DNA of 27,936 nucleotides from Iamia sp035765045 (GTDB lineage: Bacteria > Actinomycetota > Acidimicrobiia > Acidimicrobiales > Iamiaceae). Shown here piece by piece: positions 16,665-23,514 of the stretch. How positions within the stretch are numbered: the first letter of the stretch is position 1; each line of letters starts with the position of its first letter. A program made the translations under genes and the position numbers. The notes beneath the pieces are model-generated. The model had not been told where the DNA came from. It did no database searches and saw only the letters and a list, made by a program, of their open reading frames with translations. Where the stretch lies: contig DASTYI010000016.1 in NCBI GenBank assembly GCA_035765045.1, forward strand, positions 1 to 27,936, written 5' to 3'.

Positions 16665-17774
16665 GTGGAACGCCGGGTGACGCCCCTGGAGCGGGGGGTG
16701 CTCGGCGGCCAGGCCGTCTTCCGCTACCTGGCCTGGGCGTGGATGGCCGTCGTCCTGTGGGTGTCGCGGCGGGAGGTGACCGAGCCGGTGCCCGCCGTCG
16801 GGCTGTGCGGGCTGACCCTCGTCGCCTCGCTCGCCCTCGGGGCCGCCTCGCGCTGGCGGCCGGCGCTGCTCTTCCGCCCGGCCGTGGTCGCCGCCGAGGT
16901 CGGGCTCGGCACCGGGTTGCTGGTCGCCGACGGCTGGGTCTACGGCGGGCTCCACCGGGTCTCGTTCGGATCGGCCTGGCCCATCTCCCCCGCCCTGGCC
17001 GCCGGGATCACCGGCGGGCCCTACGTCGGGATCGCCGCCGGCACCGTCATCGGGCTCGGCCGGTGGGGCGGCACGCACCTCGACGACCTCGGCTCGCCCG
17101 GCCTCCTCTCGCTGCTGTCGACCACCTTCCTCTACGCCCTCGCCGGGGGCGCCGCCGGCCTGGTGATGCGGCGGCTCCAGCAGGCCACCGACGAGATCGC
17201 CGCCGCCCGGGCCCGCGAGGAGGTGGCCCGCACCCTCCACGACGGCGTCCTCCAGACCCTGGCCGTCGTCCAGCGCCGGTCGACCGACGCCGAGCTGGCC
17301 ACCCTGGCCCGCAACCAGGAGCGGGAGCTGCGCGAGTTCCTCTTCGGGATCGACCGGGCGCCCGGGAGCCTGCTGGCCGAGCTCCGCCACGTGGCCGCGG
17401 CGGCGACCGCCCGCCACGGGCTCGACGTCGAGGTCACCGCGGTCGAGGAGCCGGGCGCCCTGCCCGCCGAGGTCGTCCGGGCCGTGGCCGCCGCCGTCGG
17501 GGAGGCGCTCACCAACGCGGCCAAGCACGGCTCGGCCACCCGGGCCGTCGTCTTCGTCGACCCCGACGAGGACGCCGGCCACGTCCAGATCTCGGTCGAC
17601 GACGACGGCACCGGGTTCGACGTCGACGAGGTGCCCGAGGGGGTGGGGCTGGGCCGCTCGATCCGGGGGCGCATCACCGAGGTCGGGGGCCGGGTGCGGG
17701 TCCGCTCGACCCCCGGCCGGGGCACCGAGGTGCGGTTGACGCTGCCGCTCCCGGACGGTGCCGACGGGCGCTGA
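16665..17774 (+). CDS. Membrane sensor histidine kinase, HisKA_3 (NarX/DegS type)
   Basis: This is a 369-residue two-component sensor. The N-terminal half (about 15-175) is hydrophobic, with around five or six membrane segments and no obvious extracellular domain. A short coiled region follows. The HisKA_3 box is EEVARTLHDGVLQTL with phosphoacceptor His192. Its ATPase domain has the N box GEALTNAAKHG and the G boxes DDGTGFD and EGVGLGRSI, ending GRGTEVRLTLPL. Such kinases pair with NarL-type regulators, and one lies at 19387, three genes on. GTG at 16665 is preferred: GAGACT lies 6 nt upstream, although GTG at 16677 is also possible. The stimulus is unknown. Confidence 0.88.
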   Translation: MERRVTPLERGVLGGQAVFRYLAWAWMAVVLWVSRREVTEPVPAVGLCGLTLVASLALGAASRWRPALLFRPAVVAAEVGLGTGLLVADGWVYGGLHRVSFGSAWPISPALAAGITGGPYVGIAAGTVIGLGRWGGTHLDDLGSPGLLSLLSTTFLYALAGGAAGLVMRRLQQATDEIAAARAREEVARTLHDGVLQTLAVVQRRSTDAELATLARNQERELREFLFGIDRAPGSLLAELRHVAAAATARHGLDVEVTAVEEPGALPAEVVRAVAAAVGEALTNAAKHGSATRAVVFVDPDEDAGHVQISVDDDGTGFDVDEVPEGVGLGRSIRGRITEVGGRVRVRSTPGRGTEVRLTLPLPDGADGR

Positions 17775-17778
17775 CCGG

Positions 17779-17784
17779 TACCGT
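17779..17784 (+). promoter_or_regulatory. Predicted -10 box upstream of small ORF
   Basis: TACCGT lies six bases before the ATG of the 35-codon ORF, with no Shine-Dalgarno. It argues that transcription and translation of the small ORF start at the same base. Confidence 0.45.
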
Positions 17785-17790
17785 CCGGCC

Positions 17791-17898
17791 ATGGAGGGAC
17801 CGACGTCCACCCGCCGCCACCTGGCCCAAGCCGCCGTCCGCCAGGCCGACGACGACCTCCCCTCCCTCCTCGTCCGGCCCCTGCGGGTCCCGTCGTGA
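17791..17898 (+). CDS. Small ORF of 35 codons, coupled to DDN-like gene
   Basis: The ORF encodes 35 residues (starting MEGPTSTRRHLAQAAVRQAD and ending in PLRVPS) with no recognised domain; it is basic and partly helical by eye. Three things support a real gene: an ATG with a TACCGT box at leaderless spacing, occupation of most of the 120-nt gap after the kinase stop, and a 4-nt GTGA overlap with the following DDN-like gene. It may be a leader ORF that couples translation of the DDN-like protein, or a small protein of its own. In high-GC DNA, short frames arise by chance, so confidence is moderate. Confidence 0.45.
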   Translation: MEGPTSTRRHLAQAAVRQADDDLPSLLVRPLRVPS

Positions 17899-18362
17899 AC
17901 CGGTTCCGCCGGGCCTACGCCGCCTTCGCCACCACCCGGGTGGCCCGGTTCCTCTCCCGCCACGTGTCGTGGCGGCTCGACCCCGTCCTGCTCCGGCTGA
18001 CCGGGGGCCGGTTGGCCAGCACCCTCGTCTTCCCCACCGCCGTGCTCGAGACCCGGGGCGCCCGCACCGGGGCCCGGCGTCGCAACGCGGTCATCACCGT
18101 GGCCGACGGCGACCGCACCCTGATCGTCGCCTCCAACGCCGGCGACCCCCACCACCCGGCCTGGTTCCACAACCTCCGGGCCGACCCCGACGTCCTGCTC
18201 GGCGGGCACCCGGTCCGGGCCACCGTCGTCACCGACGAGGCCGAGCGCGACCGGCTGTGGGCCCTCGCCGACGCCGTCTTCCCCGCCTTCGCCCGCTACC
18301 GGGCCGACGCGGCGGCGACCGGTCGCACCATCCCCGTCGTCGTCCTCGAGCGGCGGCCGTAG
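17895..18362 (+). CDS. Nitroreductase/DDN family, F420 (deazaflavin)-dependent protein
   Basis: The 155-residue product resembles the DDN family of split-barrel proteins, whose characterised members reduce quinones or nitroaromatics with cofactor F420H2. Family features are the basic N-terminal segment, LETRGARTGARRRNAV, then VASNAGDPHHPAWFHNLRAD, and DEAERDRLWALADAVFP-like helices near the end. The NAG-x-P-x-HPAW-x-HNL block is the typical cofactor-binding signature. Its use of F420 is inferred from the family. GTG at 17895 overlaps the small ORF's stop. It ends 3 nt before the convergent kinase-family gene. Confidence 0.88.
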   Translation: MNRFRRAYAAFATTRVARFLSRHVSWRLDPVLLRLTGGRLASTLVFPTAVLETRGARTGARRRNAVITVADGDRTLIVASNAGDPHHPAWFHNLRADPDVLLGGHPVRATVVTDEAERDRLWALADAVFPAFARYRADAAATGRTIPVVVLERRP

Positions 18363-18365
18363 GCC

Positions 18366-19331
18366 TCAGCCCTCGGCGTCCTCCTCGACGCCGGCCTCGG
18401 CCTCGGGGGCCTCGGGCGGGCCGGTCGGCGGGTCGGCGTCGGCCGGCACCCGGACCAGCAGGGCCCCCGGGCGGGACCGGTACCGGAGCGGGCCCCGGAC
18501 GGTGTCGACCTCACCGTCGACGGCGACCAGCACCCGGTGGCCGTGGGCGTCGATCGTGACCTCGGGGGCGCAGGCCGAGTCGAGGTGCGGGGTCGCCGTC
18601 GCCCCCCGGAGGGCGGCACCGACGGCGAGGCGCACGAAGCGACGGCGGGTCTCGGCCTTGGCCACGTAGCAGCACAGGACACCCCGGGCGATCTCGGTGC
18701 GGGCGCCGATGCCCCGGGGACCGATCTCGTAGGTGTTGTTGCCGACGAACACGAACGGCGACCGCTGGTCCCACGTCTGGCCGTCGACCTCGATCTGGAG
18801 CCGGCGGGTCGGGAACCGGCGCAGCACCCGCCACGACGCCAGCGGCACCGCCCGCACCTTCCCCCAGCCCCGGGTCGACCGGATCTCGTCGCGCAGGTCG
18901 ACCATCACCGGGTACAGCCCGATCGAGGAGTTGTTGACGAAGGTCCGCCCGTTGACCTCGGCCACGTCGACCGCCACCGTCTGCCCGTCGACGATCACCT
19001 CGGCCGCCCTGGCCACGTCGATCGGGATGCCCAGGTCCTTGGCGAAGTGGTTGAACGTGCCCAGCGGGAGGATGCCGAGCGGGGTGCCCGTGCCGGCCAG
19101 GGCGTCCGCCGCGGTGCCGAGCGTGCCGTCGCCCCCGGCCACCACCACGACGTCGGCCCCCCGGTCGGCGGCCATGCGCACCGACAGCCCGACCGCCATC
19201 CCGCCGACGGCCCGGACCGACGCCTCGACCCCGAGCGGGGCGAAGGCGTCGAGGACCCGCTGGCGCTCGGCCTCGACCGCGTCGCCGTCCACCGAGCCGG
19301 CCCCGCAGTTGATGACGACGTCGATCTGCAC
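18366..19331 (-). CDS. Diacylglycerol/lipid kinase family protein (DAGK catalytic domain)
   Basis: This 321-residue predicted lipid kinase has the family's nucleotide-binding motif GGDGT at 66-70 (VVVVAGGDGTLG). It also has LPLGTFNHFAKDLGIP at about 93-108 and NNSSIGLYP and GNNTYE further on. Members phosphorylate diacylglycerol, sphingosine-like or other lipid alcohols; the substrate here is unknown. The C-terminal 25 residues are acidic and Pro/Ala-rich. GTG at 19331 is chosen because TACGGT lies 6 nt upstream and the protein then begins like other members; the open frame continues further only by GC bias. It reads against the kinase-regulator genes around it. Confidence 0.88.
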   Translation of the reverse strand: MQIDVVINCGAGSVDGDAVEAERQRVLDAFAPLGVEASVRAVGGMAVGLSVRMAADRGADVVVVAGGDGTLGTAADALAGTGTPLGILPLGTFNHFAKDLGIPIDVARAAEVIVDGQTVAVDVAEVNGRTFVNNSSIGLYPVMVDLRDEIRSTRGWGKVRAVPLASWRVLRRFPTRRLQIEVDGQTWDQRSPFVFVGNNTYEIGPRGIGARTEIARGVLCCYVAKAETRRRFVRLAVGAALRGATATPHLDSACAPEVTIDAHGHRVLVAVDGEVDTVRGPLRYRSRPGALLVRVPADADPPTGPPEAPEAEAGVEEDAEG

Positions 19332-19337
19332 CGGCGC

Positions 19338-19343
19338 ACCGTA
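19338..19343 (-). promoter_or_regulatory. Predicted -10 box for leaderless lipid-kinase gene
   Basis: Read leftward TACGGT, six bases before the GTG of the lipid-kinase gene. It supports that start against the longer open frame. Confidence 0.5.
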
Positions 19344-19386
19344 CCCAGCGCCGTCGTCGGGGGCAGGGCCGTGCCAGGATGGCCCG

Positions 19387-20019
19387 ATGTCGAAGCTCGA
19401 CGCCGTGCGGGTCGTGGTGGCCGACGACCACCAGATCTGGCGCTCGGGGCTCCGGGCCGACCTGGGCGAGTCGTTCCACGTCGTGGGCGAGGCGGCCGAC
19501 GCCGACGAGGCCATCGAGGTCATCGGCCGGGCCAAGCCGGACCTCGTCGTCTGCGACCTCAACATGCCCGGCGGCGGGGGGATCAAGGTGGCCCGCACCT
19601 GCGGCGAGGACACCCGCATCGTCATGCTCACCGTCAGCGAGGCCGAGCGCGACCTGCTCGACGCCGTGGCCGCCGGCGCCGTCGGCTACCTCGTGAAGTC
19701 GACCCCCTCCGACGAGCTCCGCACCGCCCTCTGGAAGGCGGCCCAGGGCGAGCCCGTCTTCTCCCCCAGCCTCGCCGCCCTCGTGCTCGGCGAGTTCCGG
19801 CGCCTCAGCAAGACCGGCGGCGGGGGCCAGGCCCTCTCCGAGCGCGAGCGCGAGGTCCTCCAGCACGTGGCCAAGGGCCACACCTACCGCCAGATCGGCG
19901 AGGACCTCTACATCGCCGAGAAGACGGTCGAGAACCACGTCCGCAACATCCTCGGCAAGCTCCACCTCTCCCGCAAGCAGGAGCTCATCCGCTACGCCCT
20001 CGAACACGGCATCGAGTGA
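19387..20019 (+). CDS. NarL/FixJ-type response regulator
   Basis: This 210-residue DNA-binding regulator has an N-terminal receiver domain (about 6-120) with the acidic pair Asp13-Asp14, phosphoacceptor Asp57 in VVCDLNMPG, and the conserved Thr/Lys switch residues (MLTVSE, YLVKS). Its C-terminal LuxR helix-turn-helix (about 145-205) contains LSEREREVLQHVAKGHTYRQ and EKTVENHVRNILGKL. It is the likely partner of the HisKA_3 kinase at 16665, although three genes lie between, one reading the other way. CAGGAT, 6 nt before the ATG, is a weak -10 match. A perfect hairpin follows the stop. Confidence 0.93.
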   Translation: MSKLDAVRVVVADDHQIWRSGLRADLGESFHVVGEAADADEAIEVIGRAKPDLVVCDLNMPGGGGIKVARTCGEDTRIVMLTVSEAERDLLDAVAAGAVGYLVKSTPSDELRTALWKAAQGEPVFSPSLAALVLGEFRRLSKTGGGGQALSEREREVLQHVAKGHTYRQIGEDLYIAEKTVENHVRNILGKLHLSRKQELIRYALEHGIE

Positions 20020-20025
20020 ACGCCC

Positions 20026-20076
20026 CGTTCTGTCCATCCCCGTGAACCTGTGGGGTTCACGGGGATGGACAGAACG
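20026..20076. terminator. Perfect 23-bp hairpin, bidirectional terminator
   Basis: Perfectly complementary 23-nt arms (20026-20048 and 20054-20076) enclose the loop TGTGG. It fills the 62-nt gap between the convergent response-regulator and hydrolase stops, so it can end both transcripts. It is unusually long and perfect for a terminator and has no U-tract; a REP-like origin is possible. Confidence 0.78.
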
Positions 20077-20081
20077 AGCAG

Positions 20082-20882
20082 TCAGGCGGCGTCGAGGTGG
20101 GCGCGGACGACGCGGTTGAAGGTGCCGGCGTGCTCGGCCTGGACCATGTGGGCGCCGCCGCGGATGACGACCAGCTCGGCGGTGGGGATGCGCTCGGCCA
20201 GCTCGACCGAGTCGCCCCGGGGGGTGAGGATGTCCTGGCTGCCGACGGTGACGAGGGTGGGCACCCGGATGGCGGCCAGCTCGTCGGCCATGGCGTCGTC
20301 GGTGGCCAGGATGGCCCGGGCCTGGGCGGCGAAGCCGTGGGGCGGGACGTTGACCACCAGCGGGGCGAGGAAGGTGGCGAGCGGCCACACCCGGCGCAGC
20401 GAGCGGGGTCCCATCAGCCAGCGGATGTTGTCCCGGACGAAGACGCCCATCCCCTCGCGCTCGGCCACCTCGACCCACTCGGCCAGCAGCTCGCGCCGCC
20501 ACGGGAGGTGTCGGCAGGCGGTGCAGGCGAGGGTCAGCGACCGCACCCGCTCGGGCGCCCGCACGGCGATGATCTGGGCCAGGATCCCGCCCATCGACAC
20601 CCCGACCACGTGGGCCGAGTCGTGGCCGGTGGCGTCGAGCACCCGCAGGGCGTCACGGGCCATGACCTCGAGGTCGTAGGGCCCGACCGGCTTGTCCGAG
20701 CTGCCCACCCCCCGGTTGTCGAGGGCGATGCAGCGGTAGCGGGACCCGAAGGCGCGGCGCTGCATGATCCACGCCCGGTGGTCGGCGCCGAGCCCGTGGA
20801 CGAGCAGCAGCGGCTCGCCGTCGGCCGGGCCCCACACCTGGTAGTGGAGGCGGACGCCGTCCTCGGCCCGGACGTAGGCCAT
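20082..20882 (-). CDS. Alpha/beta fold hydrolase
   Basis: The 266-residue product is a cytosolic alpha/beta-hydrolase fold 1 enzyme. Visible are the oxyanion region LLLVHGLGADHRAW, the DNRGVGSSDKP block, and the nucleophile Ser96 in GVSMGG. The Asp is in GSQDILTP and the His in GGAHMVQAEH. It resembles esterase or 3-oxoadipate enol-lactonase-like proteins, but the substrate cannot be read from sequence. The ATG overlaps the acyltransferase-like gene's stop (TGATG), making it the last gene of the coaX operon, ending at a strong hairpin. A link to lipid or CoA metabolism is suggested only by context. Confidence 0.88.
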   Translation of the reverse strand: MAYVRAEDGVRLHYQVWGPADGEPLLLVHGLGADHRAWIMQRRAFGSRYRCIALDNRGVGSSDKPVGPYDLEVMARDALRVLDATGHDSAHVVGVSMGGILAQIIAVRAPERVRSLTLACTACRHLPWRRELLAEWVEVAEREGMGVFVRDNIRWLMGPRSLRRVWPLATFLAPLVVNVPPHGFAAQARAILATDDAMADELAAIRVPTLVTVGSQDILTPRGDSVELAERIPTAELVVIRGGAHMVQAEHAGTFNRVVRAHLDAA

Positions 20883-21511
20883 CAGGGGAGCCCCGCCAGG
20901 TGGTCCGTGGCCGAGTCTAGGAGGGCCTGGACACCGGCGCGGGCGGCGTCGACGAGGTCGGCCACGGCCAGCGGGCCCCGGCCGTCGGGGTGGGCGACGG
21001 GCTCGCCGACGAGGAGCCGCCAGCGCCGGCCGACCTCGGAGCCGACCAGGGCGACGGGCACGACGGCGGCCCCGGTGGCCAGCGCCGGGGCCAGGGCGGC
21101 GGCCGCCAGCGGGCCGGCCCGGCGGGGCAGGTCGCGCCCGAGCGGGAGGCCGACGAGGTGGCCGGCGCGCAGCAGGCCGGTCAGCTCGTCGGGGCGGTCG
21201 ACGACGGCGCCCAGCATCCGCCCCACGGTGGCGATCGGGGCCACGTCGACCAGCCCGGGGGTGCGCACGGGACGCCCGGTGGCCCGGTGGACGCCCCGGG
21301 CCAGCACCACCGGCTCGGACAGGCCCAGCACCCGGTTGTGGACCAGGACGGCGGGCCCGGTGGCCGGGACGCGCTCGGGCCAGTGGGCCTCGACGCGCCA
21401 GCGCAGCCCGACGAGAGGCGCCACCAGGGCGACGACGTCGGCGTCGAGCCCCCACTCGTCGACCGGGTGGGTGCCGTCGACCCGCCGCCGGGCGAAGGTC
21501 CCGACGTTCAT
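20882..21511 (-). CDS. PlsC/LPLAT-like acyltransferase, degenerate motifs
   Basis: The 209-residue product resembles glycerol-phosphate acyltransferase (PlsC/LPLAT) family proteins in length and in the layout of blocks: VLVHNRVLGLSEP, ATGRPVRTPG, IATVGRMLGAV and GLPLGRDLP. The family's catalytic H-x4-D motif is not intact: His58 is followed by Asn-Arg-Val-Leu-Gly, with no Asp at the expected place. It could be an inactive or altered member. In mycobacteria a GalE2-like gene (Rv0501) is followed by a similar acyltransferase-like gene (Rv0502), which supports the family call from context. Its ATG overlaps the SDR stop (ATGA), so it is translationally coupled. Confidence 0.65.
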   Translation of the reverse strand: MNVGTFARRRVDGTHPVDEWGLDADVVALVAPLVGLRWRVEAHWPERVPATGPAVLVHNRVLGLSEPVVLARGVHRATGRPVRTPGLVDVAPIATVGRMLGAVVDRPDELTGLLRAGHLVGLPLGRDLPRRAGPLAAAALAPALATGAAVVPVALVGSEVGRRWRLLVGEPVAHPDGRGPLAVADLVDAARAGVQALLDSATDHLAGLP

Positions 21512-22530
21512 ACGTCCTCCGACCCCACCCGCCACCCTGAGCGCATCGGCTTCGCCGATGCCGTCTCGTCGAGGGGCCGGTGGGCCACGTCGAGGTGGAC
21601 GATCTCGGCCCACTCGTAGAGGTCGTGGACGACGTCGACGGTCGACCGCACCGGCGCCCGGCCCAGCACCTCGGCCCCGCGGGCGCCGTCGGCCCCCCGG
21701 CCCCGGGTCAGCAGCTCGATGACGTGGGCCGGCAGCGGCGCCCCCACGAGCTCGCAGCCGGCCCGGGCGGCCAGCCAGCCGAGCCCGAGGGTGGGGATCG
21801 GGATCCGCCCGCCCAGCCGCACCGCCTGGAACGGCGTGACCGCCCCCGGTCCGACCACGTTGACCGTCCCGTCGACCCCGGCGTGGAGGGCCCGCACGAC
21901 CGCGGCGGCAGCGTCCTCCTGGTGGAGGAGCGAGAACGGCGGGTCGGCCACGGCCGAGACGGGCACCGCCGGCAACCGCAGGTAGCGGCCGAGCGGGCTC
22001 GGGATGTGGGGACCGACCACCGGCGCCAGGCGCAGGATCGTGACCGGGACGTCGGCGGCGACGGCCGCCTGCGCCGCCACCTCCTCGACCCGGGCCAGCG
22101 TGCGGCCCCACGGCGTCGTCGGCCGGGGGTGGACCGTCTCGTCGGGGCGCTGCGGCCCGCCCCGGGGCCGGCCGTAGACCTCGATCCCGCTGCGCACCAC
22201 GATCCGGTCCAGCGAGACGCACTGCGCCGCCGCCCCCAGGGCCACCAGGGCAGAGGCCTCCGACAGCGTCGCCGCCGTGCGGGCCGGCACCCGGGCGCTG
22301 GGCTCGTAGACGCCGAGGTGGACGACGGCGGTCGGCTCCAGGTCGCGCACCACGGCCACCGTGCGGGCCCGGTCGCGAGGGTCGACCCGGTGGAACCGCG
22401 CCTCGGGGATCCGGCCCCGGGGCGGGTCGATGTCGACCCCGACGATGGCCTCGACCTGCTCGTCGGCCTCCAGGAGGTTGGTGACGCGCGTCCCCAGCTC
22501 GCCCCCCATCCCGGTCAGCAGGACGCGCAC
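21508..22530 (-). CDS. NAD-dependent epimerase/dehydratase (SDR), GalE2/Rv0501-like
   Basis: This 340-residue extended-SDR protein has a Rossmann start, VLLTGMGGELGTRV, and the blocks VTILRLAPVVGP, LLHQEDAAAAV and GTVNVVGPG. It resembles mycobacterial Rv0501/GalE2 in these blocks from memory. The SDR catalytic Tyr-x3-Lys is not seen: where P-x-S-x-YG-x-SK is expected it reads PTTPWGRTLARVEE, with Trp for Tyr and Leu for Lys. Classical epimerase chemistry is therefore doubtful, and it may bind nucleotide or act in another way. The GTG start is 7 nt after the coaX stop; the end overlaps the next gene. True substrate unknown. Confidence 0.75.
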   Translation of the reverse strand: MRVLLTGMGGELGTRVTNLLEADEQVEAIVGVDIDPPRGRIPEARFHRVDPRDRARTVAVVRDLEPTAVVHLGVYEPSARVPARTAATLSEASALVALGAAAQCVSLDRIVVRSGIEVYGRPRGGPQRPDETVHPRPTTPWGRTLARVEEVAAQAAVAADVPVTILRLAPVVGPHIPSPLGRYLRLPAVPVSAVADPPFSLLHQEDAAAAVVRALHAGVDGTVNVVGPGAVTPFQAVRLGGRIPIPTLGLGWLAARAGCELVGAPLPAHVIELLTRGRGADGARGAEVLGRAPVRSTVDVVHDLYEWAEIVHLDVAHRPLDETASAKPMRSGWRVGSEDV

Positions 22531-22537
22531 GAGACCG

Positions 22538-23353
22538 TCAGTCGACGTTCTTCTTGAAGATGAGCCGCAGGCCGTGGAGGGTCAGCCAGGGCTCGATCAG
22601 CTCGATCGAGCGGGTGTAGGGGCCGATCAGGGAGGCCAGCCCACCGGTGGCGATGATCGTGGCGTCGCGCCCGACCTCGTCGACCATCCGGTCGACGATC
22701 CCGTCGACCTGGCCGGCGAAGCCGTAGACGGCACCGGCCTGGAGGGCGTCGACCGTGTTGCGGCCGACGACGCTGCGGGGCTCGGCCAGGTCGATGCGCC
22801 GGAGGGCGTCGGCCCGCTGGTACAGGGCGTCGAGGCTGATGTCCACACCGGGGGCGATGGCGCAGCCGAGCAGCTCGCCGTTGGCCGAGACGGCGTCGTA
22901 GGTGGTGGCGGTGCCGAAGTCGATGACGATGGCCGGGCCGCCGAAGACGTCGATCGCCGCCACCGCGTTGGCGATGCGGTCGGCGCCGACCTCGCGAGGG
23001 TTGTCGGTCAGGACGGGCATGCCGGTGCGGACACCGGGCTCGATCACGACGGGCCGGAAGCCGAAGTAGCGCTCGACCATCCGGCGGAAGGCGGCCGTCG
23101 CCCGGGGCACGACCGAGGAGATGACGATGCCGTCGATGTCGTCGTCGAACGAGAAGCCGTGGAAGCCCAGGAACTCCTGGATGGTGAGGGCGTGCTCGTC
23201 GGAGGTCCGCTCCGCCTTGGTGGCGATCCGCCAGTTGTCGAGCAGGCCCTGCTCGCAGCGCGACGTGCCCTCCCGCACCGGCCCGTCGGCGTCCGCGCCC
23301 TCGTAGAGGCCGATCACGGTCTGGGTGTTGCCGATGTCGATGGCGAGCAGCAC
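22538..23353 (-). CDS. coaX: Type III pantothenate kinase
   Basis: CoaX phosphorylates pantothenate, the first committed step of coenzyme A synthesis, in the cytosol. The 271-residue product shows the ATP-binding DIGNTQT near the start (Asp6), WRIATKAERTSDE, then GADRIANAVAA and DFGTATTYDAV, all hallmark motifs of the type III enzyme. Length is typical (about 255-275). GTG at 23353 is chosen over the ATG 78 nt upstream because CoaX proteins begin directly at M-LLAIDIGNT; GGAGG lies upstream with 8-nt spacing. It leads a four-gene leftward operon. Type III kinases need a monovalent cation and resist CoA feedback. Identification is firm. Confidence 0.95.
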   Translation of the reverse strand: MLLAIDIGNTQTVIGLYEGADADGPVREGTSRCEQGLLDNWRIATKAERTSDEHALTIQEFLGFHGFSFDDDIDGIVISSVVPRATAAFRRMVERYFGFRPVVIEPGVRTGMPVLTDNPREVGADRIANAVAAIDVFGGPAIVIDFGTATTYDAVSANGELLGCAIAPGVDISLDALYQRADALRRIDLAEPRSVVGRNTVDALQAGAVYGFAGQVDGIVDRMVDEVGRDATIIATGGLASLIGPYTRSIELIEPWLTLHGLRLIFKKNVD

Positions 23354-23441
23354 CGGGCGATCCTCCGGATCCGGGGGCCGACGGGCGCCAGCATCGCCGC
23401 TCCCCCCACCCCGCCGGAAATCCACCTGCATCCCCCGAACC

Positions 23442-23481
23442 GGCGATCAGATCCGCCGGCAACCCGTCGGATCCGATCGCC
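23442..23481. repeat. 40-bp palindromic element, copy 2
   Basis: Arms at 23442-23459 and 23464-23481 pair at 16 of 18 positions around the loop CAAC. It matches the minus-strand reading of 16607-16646 at about 37 of 40 positions, with the right arm identical over 18 bases. It lies in the 161-nt gap between the ABC-permease 3' end and coaX, where it may also end the importer operon. Confidence 0.8.
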
Positions 23482-23514
23482 AGCTCCCGGGGGGGGTGGG
23501 GGGCGACGAGATCG

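Noticed and set aside
15788..18559. Long Arg/Pro-rich plus-strand frame across several genes
   Set aside because: It crosses real genes in both directions and is composed of Arg/Pro/Gly repeats, typical of a frame shadow.
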